The position numbers and the translations under genes were made by a program. A DNA stretch of 64,000 nt, from contig JAFIGT010000029.1 in assembly GCA_017849585.1 (NCBI GenBank), forward strand, positions 99,382-163,381. The letters run 5' to 3'. Below the pieces are notes generated by a model. That model saw nothing but the letters and a program-made list of their open reading frames with translations. It ran no database searches and was not told the origin of the DNA. Numbering within the stretch: position 1 is the stretch's first letter; every line of letters begins with the position of its first letter. This DNA comes from Verrucomicrobium sp. (GTDB lineage Bacteria > Verrucomicrobiota > Verrucomicrobiia > Methylacidiphilales > UBA1321). This document shows, piece by piece, positions 16,767 to 24,278 of this stretch.

Positions 16767-17839
16767 GCCGAAGGCCTGAGCTCCGCGCCCGTTTCGGCAC
16801 CATTTCCCGCATGACCGGCGTCACGATCCTCGTGATCGTGGCGCTGCTGGTCGGCCTTAGAATCGCGGCCCCTTACCTCGTGCTGCATCAGGTGAACCGG
16901 ATACTCGGCAGCATGAAAGATTACCACGGCCAAGCCCAGGCGGTGGATTTGAATCTGTGGCGGGGCGCGTATAAAATCTATCACCTCAAACTGGAAAAAC
17001 GTGAGACCCGCGGCCAGAGCAAGACGACGCCCTTTATCGAAATGCCGTTGGTCGATTTTTCCATCGAGTGGAAAGCCTTGCTGCATGGATCCGTCGTCGG
17101 AGAAGTGGAACTGTACCGCCCCCAGCTGAATCTCGTGGACAGTTCCGTGAAGGCCGAGCGGCAGTTGATACTCGACAAAACATGGGGAGAAAAATTCAAA
17201 GCTCTTTTTCCACTTAAACTCAATCGCTTCACCGTCGTGGATGGCACCCTGACTTTTCGTAATCCCCGCTCTACTCCGACCGTCTATCTGGAACTAACCG
17301 AATTGCAAGCGGTGGGCACGAACCTGACCAATGGGGCCAACTCGCGCGAAGAACTCTCGAGCCACGTCGATGTGACGGCCCGTGTCCTGAAAACAGCCCA
17401 TTTGAAGAGCCATATCGCCCTCGATCCGATAGCGAAGAATCCCAACTTCGATTTGACTATGGAATTGACCCGCATGTCCTTGCCAGAGCTCAACAACTTC
17501 CTGCGCGCCTATGCGAGCGTGGATGCGGAGAGGGGAACGTTTCAACTCTTCAGCGAAATCCGGGTGAAGAATGGCAAAATCAATGGCTACGCCAAACCCA
17601 TCATCGAGGATCTTTCCCTGCTGAAACTGGAGGATTTCGCAGAGAATCCACTACGTTTTATTTGGGAGGGTATTGTCTCCACCTTCCTGTTCCTTTTCAC
17701 CAACCATCTGCGCGACAGCATCGCGACGAAAATCCCGATTACGGGAACAGTCGATGGTCCGGAACCGGATATTCTAGCGTTACTCGGAGGACTCTTTGCG
17801 AACGCCTACATTGAGCACATTAAGCCCCATTTGGATTAA
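16763..17839 (+). CDS. DUF748 (AsmA-like) envelope protein
   Basis: The 358-aa protein has an N-terminal membrane helix (VTILVIVALLVGLRIAAPYL) and a periplasmic region with the DUF748 pattern: VNRILGSMKDYHGQAQAVDL near 50, YHLKLEKRE, and VDFSIEWKALLHGSVVGEVE near 95. These proteins resemble AsmA and are thought to bridge or support the envelope and lipid transport. It is shorter than many DUF748 members, with a single unit. Start ATG overlaps the previous stop (ATGA). Confidence 0.82.
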   Translation: MSRRPELRARFGTISRMTGVTILVIVALLVGLRIAAPYLVLHQVNRILGSMKDYHGQAQAVDLNLWRGAYKIYHLKLEKRETRGQSKTTPFIEMPLVDFSIEWKALLHGSVVGEVELYRPQLNLVDSSVKAERQLILDKTWGEKFKALFPLKLNRFTVVDGTLTFRNPRSTPTVYLELTELQAVGTNLTNGANSREELSSHVDVTARVLKTAHLKSHIALDPIAKNPNFDLTMELTRMSLPELNNFLRAYASVDAERGTFQLFSEIRVKNGKINGYAKPIIEDLSLLKLEDFAENPLRFIWEGIVSTFLFLFTNHLRDSIATKIPITGTVDGPEPDILALLGGLFANAYIEHIKPHLD

Positions 17840-17872
17840 TGTGCCAGACCATCAAGGGCCGCAGCGCAACGC

Positions 17873-18235
17873 CTATTGCGACAGGCGACTCAATGTAACC
17901 GGATCAATCACCTCAGACCATTTCTTGCCGAGATAGCGCGTGTCGGGCACCAGCAGGTTCAGGAAGTTGCCGATTTCATCAAGCGCGACCGCTTCGCACA
18001 TCGCGACGGAAGCGGGGCAGAGTACCTTTTTGTGGCTGCCTCGTAGCCGTGGCTGTGTTTTGCGCCGGGAAGAGGCCGCTTTCTTGCGTCGCGGCTGCGC
18101 CGCGCGCAGGACCGGGATGTAGTTCGGATCGGCCATGAAGGGACCCTCATTGGTCATAGGTTCCACCCCCGCAGCAACGGCTTTCATGACGCTGAACTTC
18201 ACCATTTGGACAGCTTTTTGGATTTTGTTTTTCAT
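17873..18235 (-). CDS. 120-aa hypothetical protein
   Basis: The ATG at 18235 is chosen because it lies 32 bp after the DUF3185 gene in the same direction; a longer frame would run into that gene. The protein is basic in the middle (RRKKAASSRRKTQ) and has no clear membrane segment. No good ribosome binding site is visible, and I do not recognise a family. It is probably the last gene of the 19112-17873 operon. Low-to-moderate confidence that it is expressed. Confidence 0.45.
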   Translation of the reverse strand: MKNKIQKAVQMVKFSVMKAVAAGVEPMTNEGPFMADPNYIPVLRAAQPRRKKAASSRRKTQPRLRGSHKKVLCPASVAMCEAVALDEIGNFLNLLVPDTRYLGKKWSEVIDPVTLSRLSQ

Positions 18236-18267
18236 GGTAATCGAGAAGTTGAGGGTCCATCGGATAC

Positions 18268-18486
18268 TCACGCAGCCAAACGACGACTGCCGAAGACAAG
18301 CACGCCAATGCCCACGACGACGCATATGCCGCCCACGATGGGAGGTAGCGGCACATGCTCGGTCTCTTCGTGCTGAATTTTGATCGGCCCAATCTGGGCG
18401 TCTTTTTCCGTGCGGGTGTAGGAGAACCCTTGGTAAACAAGGGCCAAGACTCCGAAAATGATGAGGATGATACCGGCGATTTTCAT
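18268..18486 (-). CDS. DUF3185 family membrane protein
   Basis: The 72-aa protein has two hydrophobic helices (IAGIILIIFGVLALVYQGFS and GGICVVVGIGVLVFGSR) around a charged loop with FSYTRTEKDAQIGP, the typical DUF3185 layout. Its ATG overlaps the upstream stop by four bases (ATGA), so it is coupled to the 209-aa gene. The family is of unknown function and often occurs among stress-induced genes. Confidence 0.8.
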   Translation of the reverse strand: MKIAGIILIIFGVLALVYQGFSYTRTEKDAQIGPIKIQHEETEHVPLPPIVGGICVVVGIGVLVFGSRRLAA

Positions 18487-19112
18487 GAAGTTTTCCTGGT
18501 TTGAGGGTTGGTTGTGGACAAATTCAATCTAGCCTTGCGGACAACAGTAAAGGTGGTGCCAGCAGGTCGGTACAACCCCGCGCCCGGACCACTGGGATCA
18601 TCTTCGCCCCAGTACAAGTCGATCTGGCTGCCTTGCACACCGCTGCCAACATCGCTGACCCGCCACCAGCGATTTTGCAGAGTCTGGGGCAACAGCGCGT
18701 GCACAGTTCTCACCCACGTTCCCGGTCGAATGCGTGGCGAGCGGGCGGAGACAGCGCAGGATTGGAGCGCGACGAGGGGCTGCTGCCGCGTGCCTTTTGG
18801 AACATCCGTGAATCCCCACTTGCCGTTGTAATAGATGTAGCGGAAACCCCGGTACGATTTGGCGAGACGACCGTGACCTTCCACTTGCACGGCGCGGAGA
18901 AAATCAGCGGGATAGTATTGACCGTTCAAACCCGTCCGGGTTTCGCGTCGCAGGTTGAATCCACGCCCGGCAACGAATCCGCTTTCGCGCGGCGTGTAGT
19001 AGATGGTGCAGTCCGCGAGATCTTCACTCGATCGAACCAGGGATGGCATGGACAATCCGAGAAACAGAGCGATGACATACAAGGGGATGGAAATCAGGCT
19101 CGATCTCTTCAT
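18483..19112 (-). CDS. Exported protein with MltA/3D-like barrel segment
   Basis: The 209-aa protein has a signal peptide (basic start, hydrophobic 7-27). The region WWRVSDVGSGVQGSQIDLYW (about 145-164) resembles the 3D double-psi barrel of MltA-type proteins, in which a D-x-G-x-x-I-x-G segment precedes I-D-(V/L)-(F/Y). The conserved catalytic Asp of MltA cannot be assigned with confidence, so enzyme activity is open. It leads an operon with DUF3185. A sigma-54 element predicts transcription from 19113, one base before the ATG, as seen also for the lipoprotein at 6399. Confidence 0.7.
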   Translation of the reverse strand: MKRSSLISIPLYVIALFLGLSMPSLVRSSEDLADCTIYYTPRESGFVAGRGFNLRRETRTGLNGQYYPADFLRAVQVEGHGRLAKSYRGFRYIYYNGKWGFTDVPKGTRQQPLVALQSCAVSARSPRIRPGTWVRTVHALLPQTLQNRWWRVSDVGSGVQGSQIDLYWGEDDPSGPGAGLYRPAGTTFTVVRKARLNLSTTNPQTRKTS

Positions 19113-19123
19113 GCTTCACCATT

Positions 19124-19139
19124 TGCTAGGCTCGTGCCA
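19124..19139 (-). promoter_or_regulatory. Sigma-54 promoter of the 209-aa/DUF3185 operon
   Basis: On the minus strand TGGCACGAGCCTAGCA keeps the GG and GC pairs with ten-base spacing. Predicted transcription start is 19113, adjacent to the start codon. Confidence 0.55.
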
Positions 19140-19245
19140 GCACGCCGCGGAAAACTGAAGTTACTTGCGAACAGCAGGTTATCGGATGTGCGTTTTTTAG
19201 GGGTCCGATTATCGCCGTGAGTTATGCAAAGAGGCTTAGGAGGCC

Positions 19246-19262
19246 TCATGCAGTTTGCATGA
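19246..19262. promoter_or_regulatory. 17-bp palindromic activator site
   Basis: TCATGCAGTTTGCATGA is a perfect palindrome around GTT and contains the TGCA-N3-TGCA core. It lies about 110 bp upstream of the sigma-54 element at 19124. Confidence 0.55.
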
Positions 19263-19323
19263 ATAATCGGGGAGATTTAATAAACTGCCGTCGTCTCCAC
19301 ATCGGAAATCGGGGGAAAAAAAA

Positions 19324-19347
19324 GAGGCTTCGTTTGCACGAAGCCCC
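19324..19347 (-). terminator. Intrinsic terminator of the DUF892 gene
   Basis: GGCTTCGT (19326-19333) and ACGAAGCC (19338-19345) form an 8-bp stem. On the minus strand it is followed by CTCTTTTTTTT, downstream of the DUF892 stop. Confidence 0.75.
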
Positions 19348-19397
19348 TTTGATCGATTCGCTGGCTTTCAAGAGAAAGCCGGGGCGAAAGGTGGTGA

Positions 19398-19907
19398 TTA
19401 CTTGTGTGCCGCTTCCTGATTGAGTCCGCTGGTGAACCAACCACCTTCCGCGATTGTGGTGAGCAACTTGTCGGCTTCACCTTCCTCGTTAAGGGTGTCC
19501 TGCAAGAGCTTGACGTGCTCATCATAGCCGAGGTGTTTCGCAAAGGTGCGAGTGGCCCCGTAGGCGGCAATCTCGTAGTGCTCCACACGCTGGGCGCAGG
19601 CTATGAGGGCCACATCGCGCACATCGGGATCACCGTAATCGTCGACCATTTCCTGACTTTCTGCGATGAGCCCCTGCATGGCTTCGCAAACTTCGCCGAC
19701 AGGCGTGATTTCCAGCTGTTCGAAAATGGTTTCGAGCCGCTGGATGTGACCGTAGGTCTGATCCAGATGATCGCGAAACGCTTTTTTCAAGTCTGGATTG
19801 CGCGCGGCGACAGCCATTTGCGGCAGAGCTTCCGTGAGTTGCGTTTCCGCGCTGTAGAGATCCTGTAGTTCGTCAATATAGAGATAGCGTAGTGAGGCGA
19901 GTTTCAT
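19398..19907 (-). CDS. DUF892 ferritin-like stress protein (YciE/YciF family)
   Basis: The ATG at 19907 is preceded by AAAGGAACC; longer frames have no such site. The 169-aa protein starts LRYLYIDELQDLYSAETQL and has the four-helix bundle pattern of DUF892, with E residues at DELxDLYxAE, Q/E in the second helix (QRLETIFEQLE), and RVEHYEIAAYGATRTFAKHL in the third. The family is induced by stress and resembles ferritins and rubrerythrins. It is a single gene with a weak sigma-54-like element and a terminator. Confidence 0.92.
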   Translation of the reverse strand: MKLASLRYLYIDELQDLYSAETQLTEALPQMAVAARNPDLKKAFRDHLDQTYGHIQRLETIFEQLEITPVGEVCEAMQGLIAESQEMVDDYGDPDVRDVALIACAQRVEHYEIAAYGATRTFAKHLGYDEHVKLLQDTLNEEGEADKLLTTIAEGGWFTSGLNQEAAHK

Positions 19908-19984
19908 GAGGTTCCTTTGGTTTTGGATTGAATGATGGCCTGTCGCAAAATCGTCTCCCGATTGCGCGACCTGCCTCTTTCCTA

Positions 19985-20001
19985 TTGCAGGAGCCGTGCT
20001 C
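19985..20001 (-). promoter_or_regulatory. Weak sigma-54-like element before DUF892
   Basis: The minus strand reads TGAGCACGGCTCCTGCA. The GC at -12 and the spacing are right, but the -24 GG is AG. I list it because it stands 68 bases upstream of the ATG and the other stress genes carry better copies. Confidence 0.35.
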
Positions 20002-20179
20002 AAGAAGTGGAGCCGTTGCATCATGCTCTCGCAGGAGAATTCAAAAAGGACCCAACAATACTTTTTACCATTCCACGGGAATAACTTAGGAGATATCGAG
20101 AAAGAGACGGGTTGTACAAGAGTATCTTACAGACTGCGCCCGGACGAATTTTCGTCATGCAAAGGGCATGGACGAAAGT

Positions 20180-20217
20180 GTCCGCGCCATGCAGCTTGCA
20201 GCCCAAGAGGCGCGGAC
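20180..20217 (-). terminator. Hairpin after the NtrC-type gene, with a TGCA-N3-TGCA core in its loop
   Basis: GTCCGCGCC and GGCGCGGAC form a 9-bp stem 15 bp after the regulator stop. No T run follows on the minus strand. The loop contains TGCAGCTTGCA (20190-20200), an exact copy of the proposed activator motif, so the region may act both in RNA and as a DNA site. Confidence 0.45.
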
Positions 20218-20231
20218 TTTGGCGGCTCCGC

Positions 20232-21593
20232 TTAGCTCACCGGTTCGGCGGCGAGCAGGCTCATTTTTTTGCGCTTGCGGTAGAGCGTGGCGGGATCGAT
20301 ACCGAGGATTCGCGCTGCCATTTCCAAGCTATCCGCGCGTTCCATGATAAGACGGATATGCTCCGTCTCCAGCTCTTCCAACGTCACAGGCGCGCCCAGT
20401 GTGAGCTGGCTCTTGCTCTCGTGACTGCCGAGATGTTCCGGTAGATCGCTGAGTTGAATGGTCGTGCCTTGGGCGAGAATCACGGCGCGTTCGATGGCGT
20501 TGCGAAGCTCACGGATATTGCCGGGCCAAGAGTAGGAGAGCACCTTTTCGAGTGCTTCGGGACTGAAATCCTTCACAGGACGCCGGATCTGCTTGGCAAA
20601 AAAACGGGCGAAATTCTGACTGAGCCGCTTGAGATCGCCCACGCGTTGGCGCAAGGGTGGCGTGGTGACGGAGATCACATTCAGTCGGTAGAAGAGATCC
20701 TCGCGAAACGTTTTGTTCTTTACGCTTTCTTCGAGATTGCGATTGGTCGCTGCGATCACGCGCACATTGGCCGTGCGGGTTTTATTTTCTCCGACGCGCT
20801 CATACTGCCGCTCTTGAAGCAACCGCAGGAGCTTGGGTTGGATTTCGAGCGGCAGCTCGCCAATTTCATCGAGGAAGAGAGTTCCTCCCTTGGCAGCATC
20901 GACTTTTCCCCAGGTATCCTTGACCGCTCCGGTGAAGGAACCCTTGACGTGGCCGAAGAGTTCACTCTCTAGCAATTCGCGGGAGAGACTGGGGCAACTG
21001 ACGGTGACGAAGGGCTTGTCCTTCACGTCGCTGTGGTCGTGCACGTAACGGGCCAGCACGCTTTTACCCGTACCGCTTTCGCCAAGGATCAGAACGGCTG
21101 CCGGAGTAGAAGCGGAACGGACGAGAACGTCCATGATGCGCACCATGGCGGGATCGTCTGAAGTATAATCGACCGATGGCGATTGTACGGAGACCTGTTG
21201 CTCCAGGTCGGTCACTTGCTGCTTCCACCGCTTCATGCGCTCGACCATGCCAAGGATGTGGCGGAGCTGCGCCGGGGTGAACGGCTTTTCCAGATAATCA
21301 AACGCACCGCGCCGCATGGCCTCGACCGCTGTGGCGATGGAGGCGTGGGCGGTGAACACCACTGTGGGGACATTGGGAAAAAGTTTTACAATGGAGTCGA
21401 GCACCTCAAGTCCGTCTTCATCGCCAATACGCATATCAAGAAATACGAGATCGTAGGGCTCTTCCTGCATTTTCAGCAGGGCAATGCGACCGCTATCCAC
21501 GGCATCGGCTTCAAGCCCTTCACTTTGAATAGCCATGCTGATGGAGGTCCGGATGTTTTTCTCGTCGTCGATAATCAGGATTTTCATAGGCAT
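20232..21593 (-). CDS. NtrC-family sigma-54-dependent response regulator
   Basis: The 453-aa protein has a receiver (DD at 9-10, phospho-accepting Asp53 in LVFLDMRIG, Lys103), an AAA+ sigma-54 interaction domain with Walker A GESGTGKS (171-178), the GSFTGA loop (218-223) that contacts sigma-54, Walker B GGTLFLDEIGELP, and a Fis-type helix-turn-helix at the end (EMAARILGIDPATLYRKRKK). It is therefore a phosphorylation-dependent activator of sigma-54 promoters. The ATG two codons later is an alternative start. It lies among genes with sigma-54 promoters and TGCA-N3-TGCA sites, so it is their likely activator (inference). No kinase adjoins it. Confidence 0.93.
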   Translation of the reverse strand: MPMKILIIDDEKNIRTSISMAIQSEGLEADAVDSGRIALLKMQEEPYDLVFLDMRIGDEDGLEVLDSIVKLFPNVPTVVFTAHASIATAVEAMRRGAFDYLEKPFTPAQLRHILGMVERMKRWKQQVTDLEQQVSVQSPSVDYTSDDPAMVRIMDVLVRSASTPAAVLILGESGTGKSVLARYVHDHSDVKDKPFVTVSCPSLSRELLESELFGHVKGSFTGAVKDTWGKVDAAKGGTLFLDEIGELPLEIQPKLLRLLQERQYERVGENKTRTANVRVIAATNRNLEESVKNKTFREDLFYRLNVISVTTPPLRQRVGDLKRLSQNFARFFAKQIRRPVKDFSPEALEKVLSYSWPGNIRELRNAIERAVILAQGTTIQLSDLPEHLGSHESKSQLTLGAPVTLEELETEHIRLIMERADSLEMAARILGIDPATLYRKRKKMSLLAAEPVS

Positions 21594-21747
21594 AACGAAT
21601 GGTTTTCTTAACTGCGCCCCGGGAAAGATCCGTCTCCCCCTCTATGCCACAGAATATATCGTGCCAAGGCTCTCGATCTGGCCCACGCCCTCTCTCAAAA
21701 AGAAATCGTCCAACCGTGAAATCTACACCATCTTTCATTTTTCGCAT

Positions 21748-21800
21748 TGCATATTGCAGCGACTCGACCTGATAGATGCCGTCCATTCGTGCAATTTGCA
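21748..21800. promoter_or_regulatory. Two exact TGCA-N3-TGCA sites
   Basis: TGCATATTGCA (21748-21758) and TGCAATTTGCA (21790-21800, within the 13-bp palindrome GTGCAATTTGCAC) lie 42 bp apart, four helical turns, between the regulator gene and the sigma-54 element at 21882. They could serve the lmo0937-type operon and autoregulation of the regulator. Confidence 0.55.
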
Positions 21801-21881
21801 CAGAGCCAGCCATGGCGATGGCCCGGTCACCCGCGCGCTATGCCACGCCGGGTCAGTGGTTTAACTCGTGAATGGGAACGC

Positions 21882-21897
21882 TGGCATGGCGTGCGCG
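21882..21897 (+). promoter_or_regulatory. Sigma-54-like promoter of the lmo0937-type operon
   Basis: TGGCATGGCGTGCGCG keeps the -24 TGGCA and the -12 GC with ten-base spacing; the -12 flank is GCGC instead of TTGC. Predicted start near 21908, leader about 50 bases. Confidence 0.45.
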
Positions 21898-21956
21898 ATG
21901 AGGTGGAACGGCGAGAATGACCTCGTCGAAATTATTCCGTGAAAGGACCTGCTTTT

Positions 21957-22103
21957 ATGCTCGAAACCATCGCTATTCTTCTCGTGATTTTATGGCTGCT
22001 CGGAATGGTAAGCTCCTACACGATCGGCGGGCTTATTCATATTTTATTGGTCGTGGCGATCATCACGATTCTGATTCGCGTCATTCGGGGTGGTACTCTG
22101 TGA
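21957..22103 (+). CDS. lmo0937-family small membrane protein
   Basis: The 48-aa frame starts MLETIAILLVILWLLGMVSS and has a second helix after YTIGGLIHILLV, ending in basic residues. The order LLVILWLLG..(S)YTIGG.IHILLV..I is diagnostic of the lmo0937/DUF5670 family of two-helix membrane proteins. AAAGGA lies 9 bases before the ATG. The stop TGA overlaps the GTG start of the next gene, so the two are translationally coupled. Confidence 0.85.
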   Translation: MLETIAILLVILWLLGMVSSYTIGGLIHILLVVAIITILIRVIRGGTL

Positions 22104-22729
22104 ACCCAGCGCCCCTTTCTCTTTTCCAGCAGATGGCCGCGGCCGCCACTCTCATATACTTATGGAATACACCCCTCGCCTTGGCGGAAGGAGTATTCTC
22201 CTCAAAAGGAGTGCCGCTGCCCCGAGCCGAGGGATCGCGACATCATGTGAAAGATACTGATCCGACGGAGGTGAAAAATGGTTATGCTCTTCTATATACT
22301 CTGGCTTCTGATGAGGCGCAGGTCAATCTTGTATTTGTCATCAAGAGCGGTTCCAAAACGTTACAGGACACGATGCGGAAAATCGCGCAAGAAGCCCAGG
22401 AACTCAAAGCCGATCTGGAGTCGCTACGCCAGGACGACGGATCAACTCCCTTTGGTCCCAACGGCCTTCCTCCTATCGAAATCGCGACGCGCGCGATAAT
22501 CCGGTCGGAAAAACAAAAGCGCATACTGGCCGGTGGCCCAGGCGTCTTTGAGCGGGAATTGTTGTTGAGCCAATGTGAAGCGTTGACTTATGGCATGAGT
22601 TTGTTGCAGACGGTGGCGGAGAAGGATTCCAATTCCACACGCCGGGATTTACTCAAGCGTCACGCTGAAAAATGGCGAGTCCTGCGCCGCGAAACGTCAC
22701 GCTTGCTGCAAACGGCAGAGCATCCGTAA
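22100..22729 (+). CDS. Exported helical protein, unknown
   Basis: I choose the GTG at 22100 because it overlaps the upstream stop as GTGA; the frame extends further upstream but only through the other gene. The 209-aa protein has a signal-like start (LFQQMAAAATLIYLWNTPLALAEG), then a helical region rich in K, E and Q (residues about 75-125) and a second helical half. It is probably periplasmic. No family recognised. Confidence 0.6.
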   Translation: MNPAPLSLFQQMAAAATLIYLWNTPLALAEGVFSSKGVPLPRAEGSRHHVKDTDPTEVKNGYALLYTLASDEAQVNLVFVIKSGSKTLQDTMRKIAQEAQELKADLESLRQDDGSTPFGPNGLPPIEIATRAIIRSEKQKRILAGGPGVFERELLLSQCEALTYGMSLLQTVAEKDSNSTRRDLLKRHAEKWRVLRRETSRLLQTAEHP

Positions 22730-22977
22730 CAGCCTTCTCATTCGGAGAATAAGGGAGCCATCAGGATTCGGTATTCTATTACACGGAGCTCGACTCATTT
22801 TTCAGTGGGCTCTCTACTTCCGGCTTTCATCAACTCTCATCCGGCTTAGTGAGCGCCGAGCGCACTAAATAAAGGAAACCGGACGGGGCGTTTCGGGCGA
22901 ATTACTTTTCAATGCGCCCTATTATGGCCTGATGTCCGGCTTCCTCGAGAACGTCACGTCTCACGAGGAGACGCGAT

Positions 22978-23139
22978 CTAGATCGAACGACGACGCGTGA
23001 TCCAGGAGACCAGGGCGAGGGCGAGAAACACGATAAAGCAGACTTGCGCCAGCCATGCCGCGGTCCCCGCGATGCCACTGAACCCCAGGACCGCCGCGAT
23101 CAAAGCAATGACCAGAAATGTCACCACATAACTTAACAT
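22978..23139 (-). CDS. DUF1328 small membrane protein (YtjA family)
   Basis: The 53-aa product reads MLSYVVTFLVIALIAAVLGF then SGIAGTAAWLAQ and a second helix, ending TRRRSI. It is a paralogue of the 11323-11487 product. AAAGGA precedes the ATG by 7 bases. It lies 30 bp after csbD-like gene in one operon. Confidence 0.85.
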   Translation of the reverse strand: MLSYVVTFLVIALIAAVLGFSGIAGTAAWLAQVCFIVFLALALVSWITRRRSI

Positions 23140-23169
23140 AGCGGTTCCTTTCGTTGAGTGAGAATTCGC

Positions 23170-23361
23170 TTAGCGAACGTGGTCATCGAAATATTTCTCG
23201 ATGTCTTCGCGGGCCTTGCCGGTGCGCTTTTGTATGCGGCCGATGAGTTCATCTTCCTTGCCCGCGACGTAAGTCAGATCGTCGTCGGTGAGTTCGGCAA
23301 AGGCCTGTTTGAGGCGACCCTTGACGATGTTCCAGTTTCCTTTGGCAATTTGTGTGTTCAT
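23170..23361 (-). CDS. CsbD family stress protein
   Basis: From the ATG at 23361 (AAGGAA 7 bases upstream) the protein is 63 aa: MNTQIAKGNWNIVKGRLKQA, then DDDLTYVAGKEDELIGRIQK and a charged end. The W-N..KG..K...G.LT.DDL....GK.D.L.G..Q pattern is that of CsbD, a small soluble stress protein of unknown mechanism, in Bacillus under sigma-B. A different ATG four bases earlier is out of frame. It leads an operon with DUF1328. Confidence 0.9.
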   Translation of the reverse strand: MNTQIAKGNWNIVKGRLKQAFAELTDDDLTYVAGKEDELIGRIQKRTGKAREDIEKYFDDHVR

Positions 23362-23424
23362 GACATGGTTCCTTATGATTTGTTTTTCAACTGCGGTCCT
23401 TGTGAACCGCCACACACTTACTAG

Positions 23425-23440
23425 CGCCGGGGCCATGCCA
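23425..23440 (-). promoter_or_regulatory. Sigma-54-like promoter of the csbD-DUF1328 operon
   Basis: The minus strand reads TGGCATGGCCCCGGCG, then C, with ten bases between GG and GC. The T of -12 TTGC is replaced. Predicted start near 23414, leader about 53 bases. Confidence 0.42.
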
Positions 23441-23520
23441 GATGAAGGGTTGCCGGATCAAGTGGTTGATACCACAACGTTTCGAGGAAATTGAGTTCCG
23501 CAAACCGAGCGCGCGGACTC

Positions 23521-23562
23521 CTGCATTCCGCACTAAGGCGCGGTGAGTCCATGGCAATTTGC
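23521..23562. promoter_or_regulatory. Two activator-like sites between divergent stress promoters
   Basis: TGCATTCCGCA (23521-23531) and GGCAATTTGCA (23552-23562) each differ from TGCA-N3-TGCA by one base. They lie between the sigma-54-like elements of csbD (23425) and of the YflT-like gene (23646) and may be shared. Confidence 0.45.
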
Positions 23563-23645
23563 AGTCAGCCGAGCCGCGACTGGCGGTCTCACTCGCTGAG
23601 GGCAATCACTTCGCTCCCAGCGCATTAAAGAACACGCTGCGTATT

Positions 23646-23661
23646 TGGCATGGGGCAAGCC
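23646..23661 (+). promoter_or_regulatory. Sigma-54-like promoter of the YflT-like gene
   Basis: TGGCATGGGGCAAGCC has -24 TGGCAT and a GC pair at the right distance. Predicted start near 23672, leader about 51 bases. Confidence 0.45.
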
Positions 23662-23722
23662 GTGAGGGAGAGAATGGTAAAACCCGCAGTGCAGTCGAAA
23701 CTCAATTTGAAAGGACTCTTTT

Positions 23723-24220
23723 ATGGCCATCTCACAATCACAAGTTCCTCCCTATCGACAAATCGGAGCGCTCTTTAAAAATCCAGACGATGCCCAGCGC
23801 GCCGTGGATGAGCTCGTGTCGGAGGGCTTTCCCCGTAATGACATCTCCCTGAGTACGGAACAGTATCTCAAGAATGTACCCGGAGTGCGGCATCAGGCGT
23901 TGCGCGAGGGCGGCTTCGTGGAGGAAGACGTGCTTTATTTCGACAAGGAATTGGCGGACGGCAAAACGCTGGTTTCCGTGGGGCATGTCCTCGAGGAGCA
24001 ATGCGGCACGGTCATTCACATTCTCAACAAGAATGGTTCCCACTATGACCCGGATGGCACGCGCAATGTGCGTGATGATGTCGTGGGCATGACGACCGGA
24101 GCACTGGTCGGCGCGGCCTTGGGTGCCGTATTCGGTGGGCCCATTGGGGCGGCCGTGGGCGAGGTCGGCGGTGGGGCGATCGGCGGTACGATCGGCAAGA
24201 TCAAAGAGGAATCGGAATAG
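23723..24220 (+). CDS. General stress protein with glycine zipper (YflT/17M-like)
   Basis: The 165-aa protein starts with a ferredoxin-like segment found in heat-induced stress protein YflT/GSP17M (IGALFKNPDDAQRAVDELVS, residues 14-33). A C-terminal glycine zipper follows (GALVGAALGAVFGGPIGAAV, about 125-144), which suggests membrane association. AAAGGA lies 9 bases before the ATG. It is a single gene divergent from csbD. Confidence 0.85.
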   Translation: MAISQSQVPPYRQIGALFKNPDDAQRAVDELVSEGFPRNDISLSTEQYLKNVPGVRHQALREGGFVEEDVLYFDKELADGKTLVSVGHVLEEQCGTVIHILNKNGSHYDPDGTRNVRDDVVGMTTGALVGAALGAVFGGPIGAAVGEVGGGAIGGTIGKIKEESE

Positions 24221-24246
24221 TTCTCCCAATGCGATGCGTCCCGCAG

Positions 24247-24268
24247 ACAAGGCAGGTGACTGCCTTGT
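24247..24268. terminator. Hairpin between convergent genes
   Basis: ACAAGGCAG and CTGCCTTGT form a perfect 9-bp stem with a GTGA loop, between the stress gene and the convergent dnaA. No long T run on either side. Confidence 0.5.
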
Positions 24269-24278
24269 GTGTACGCGG

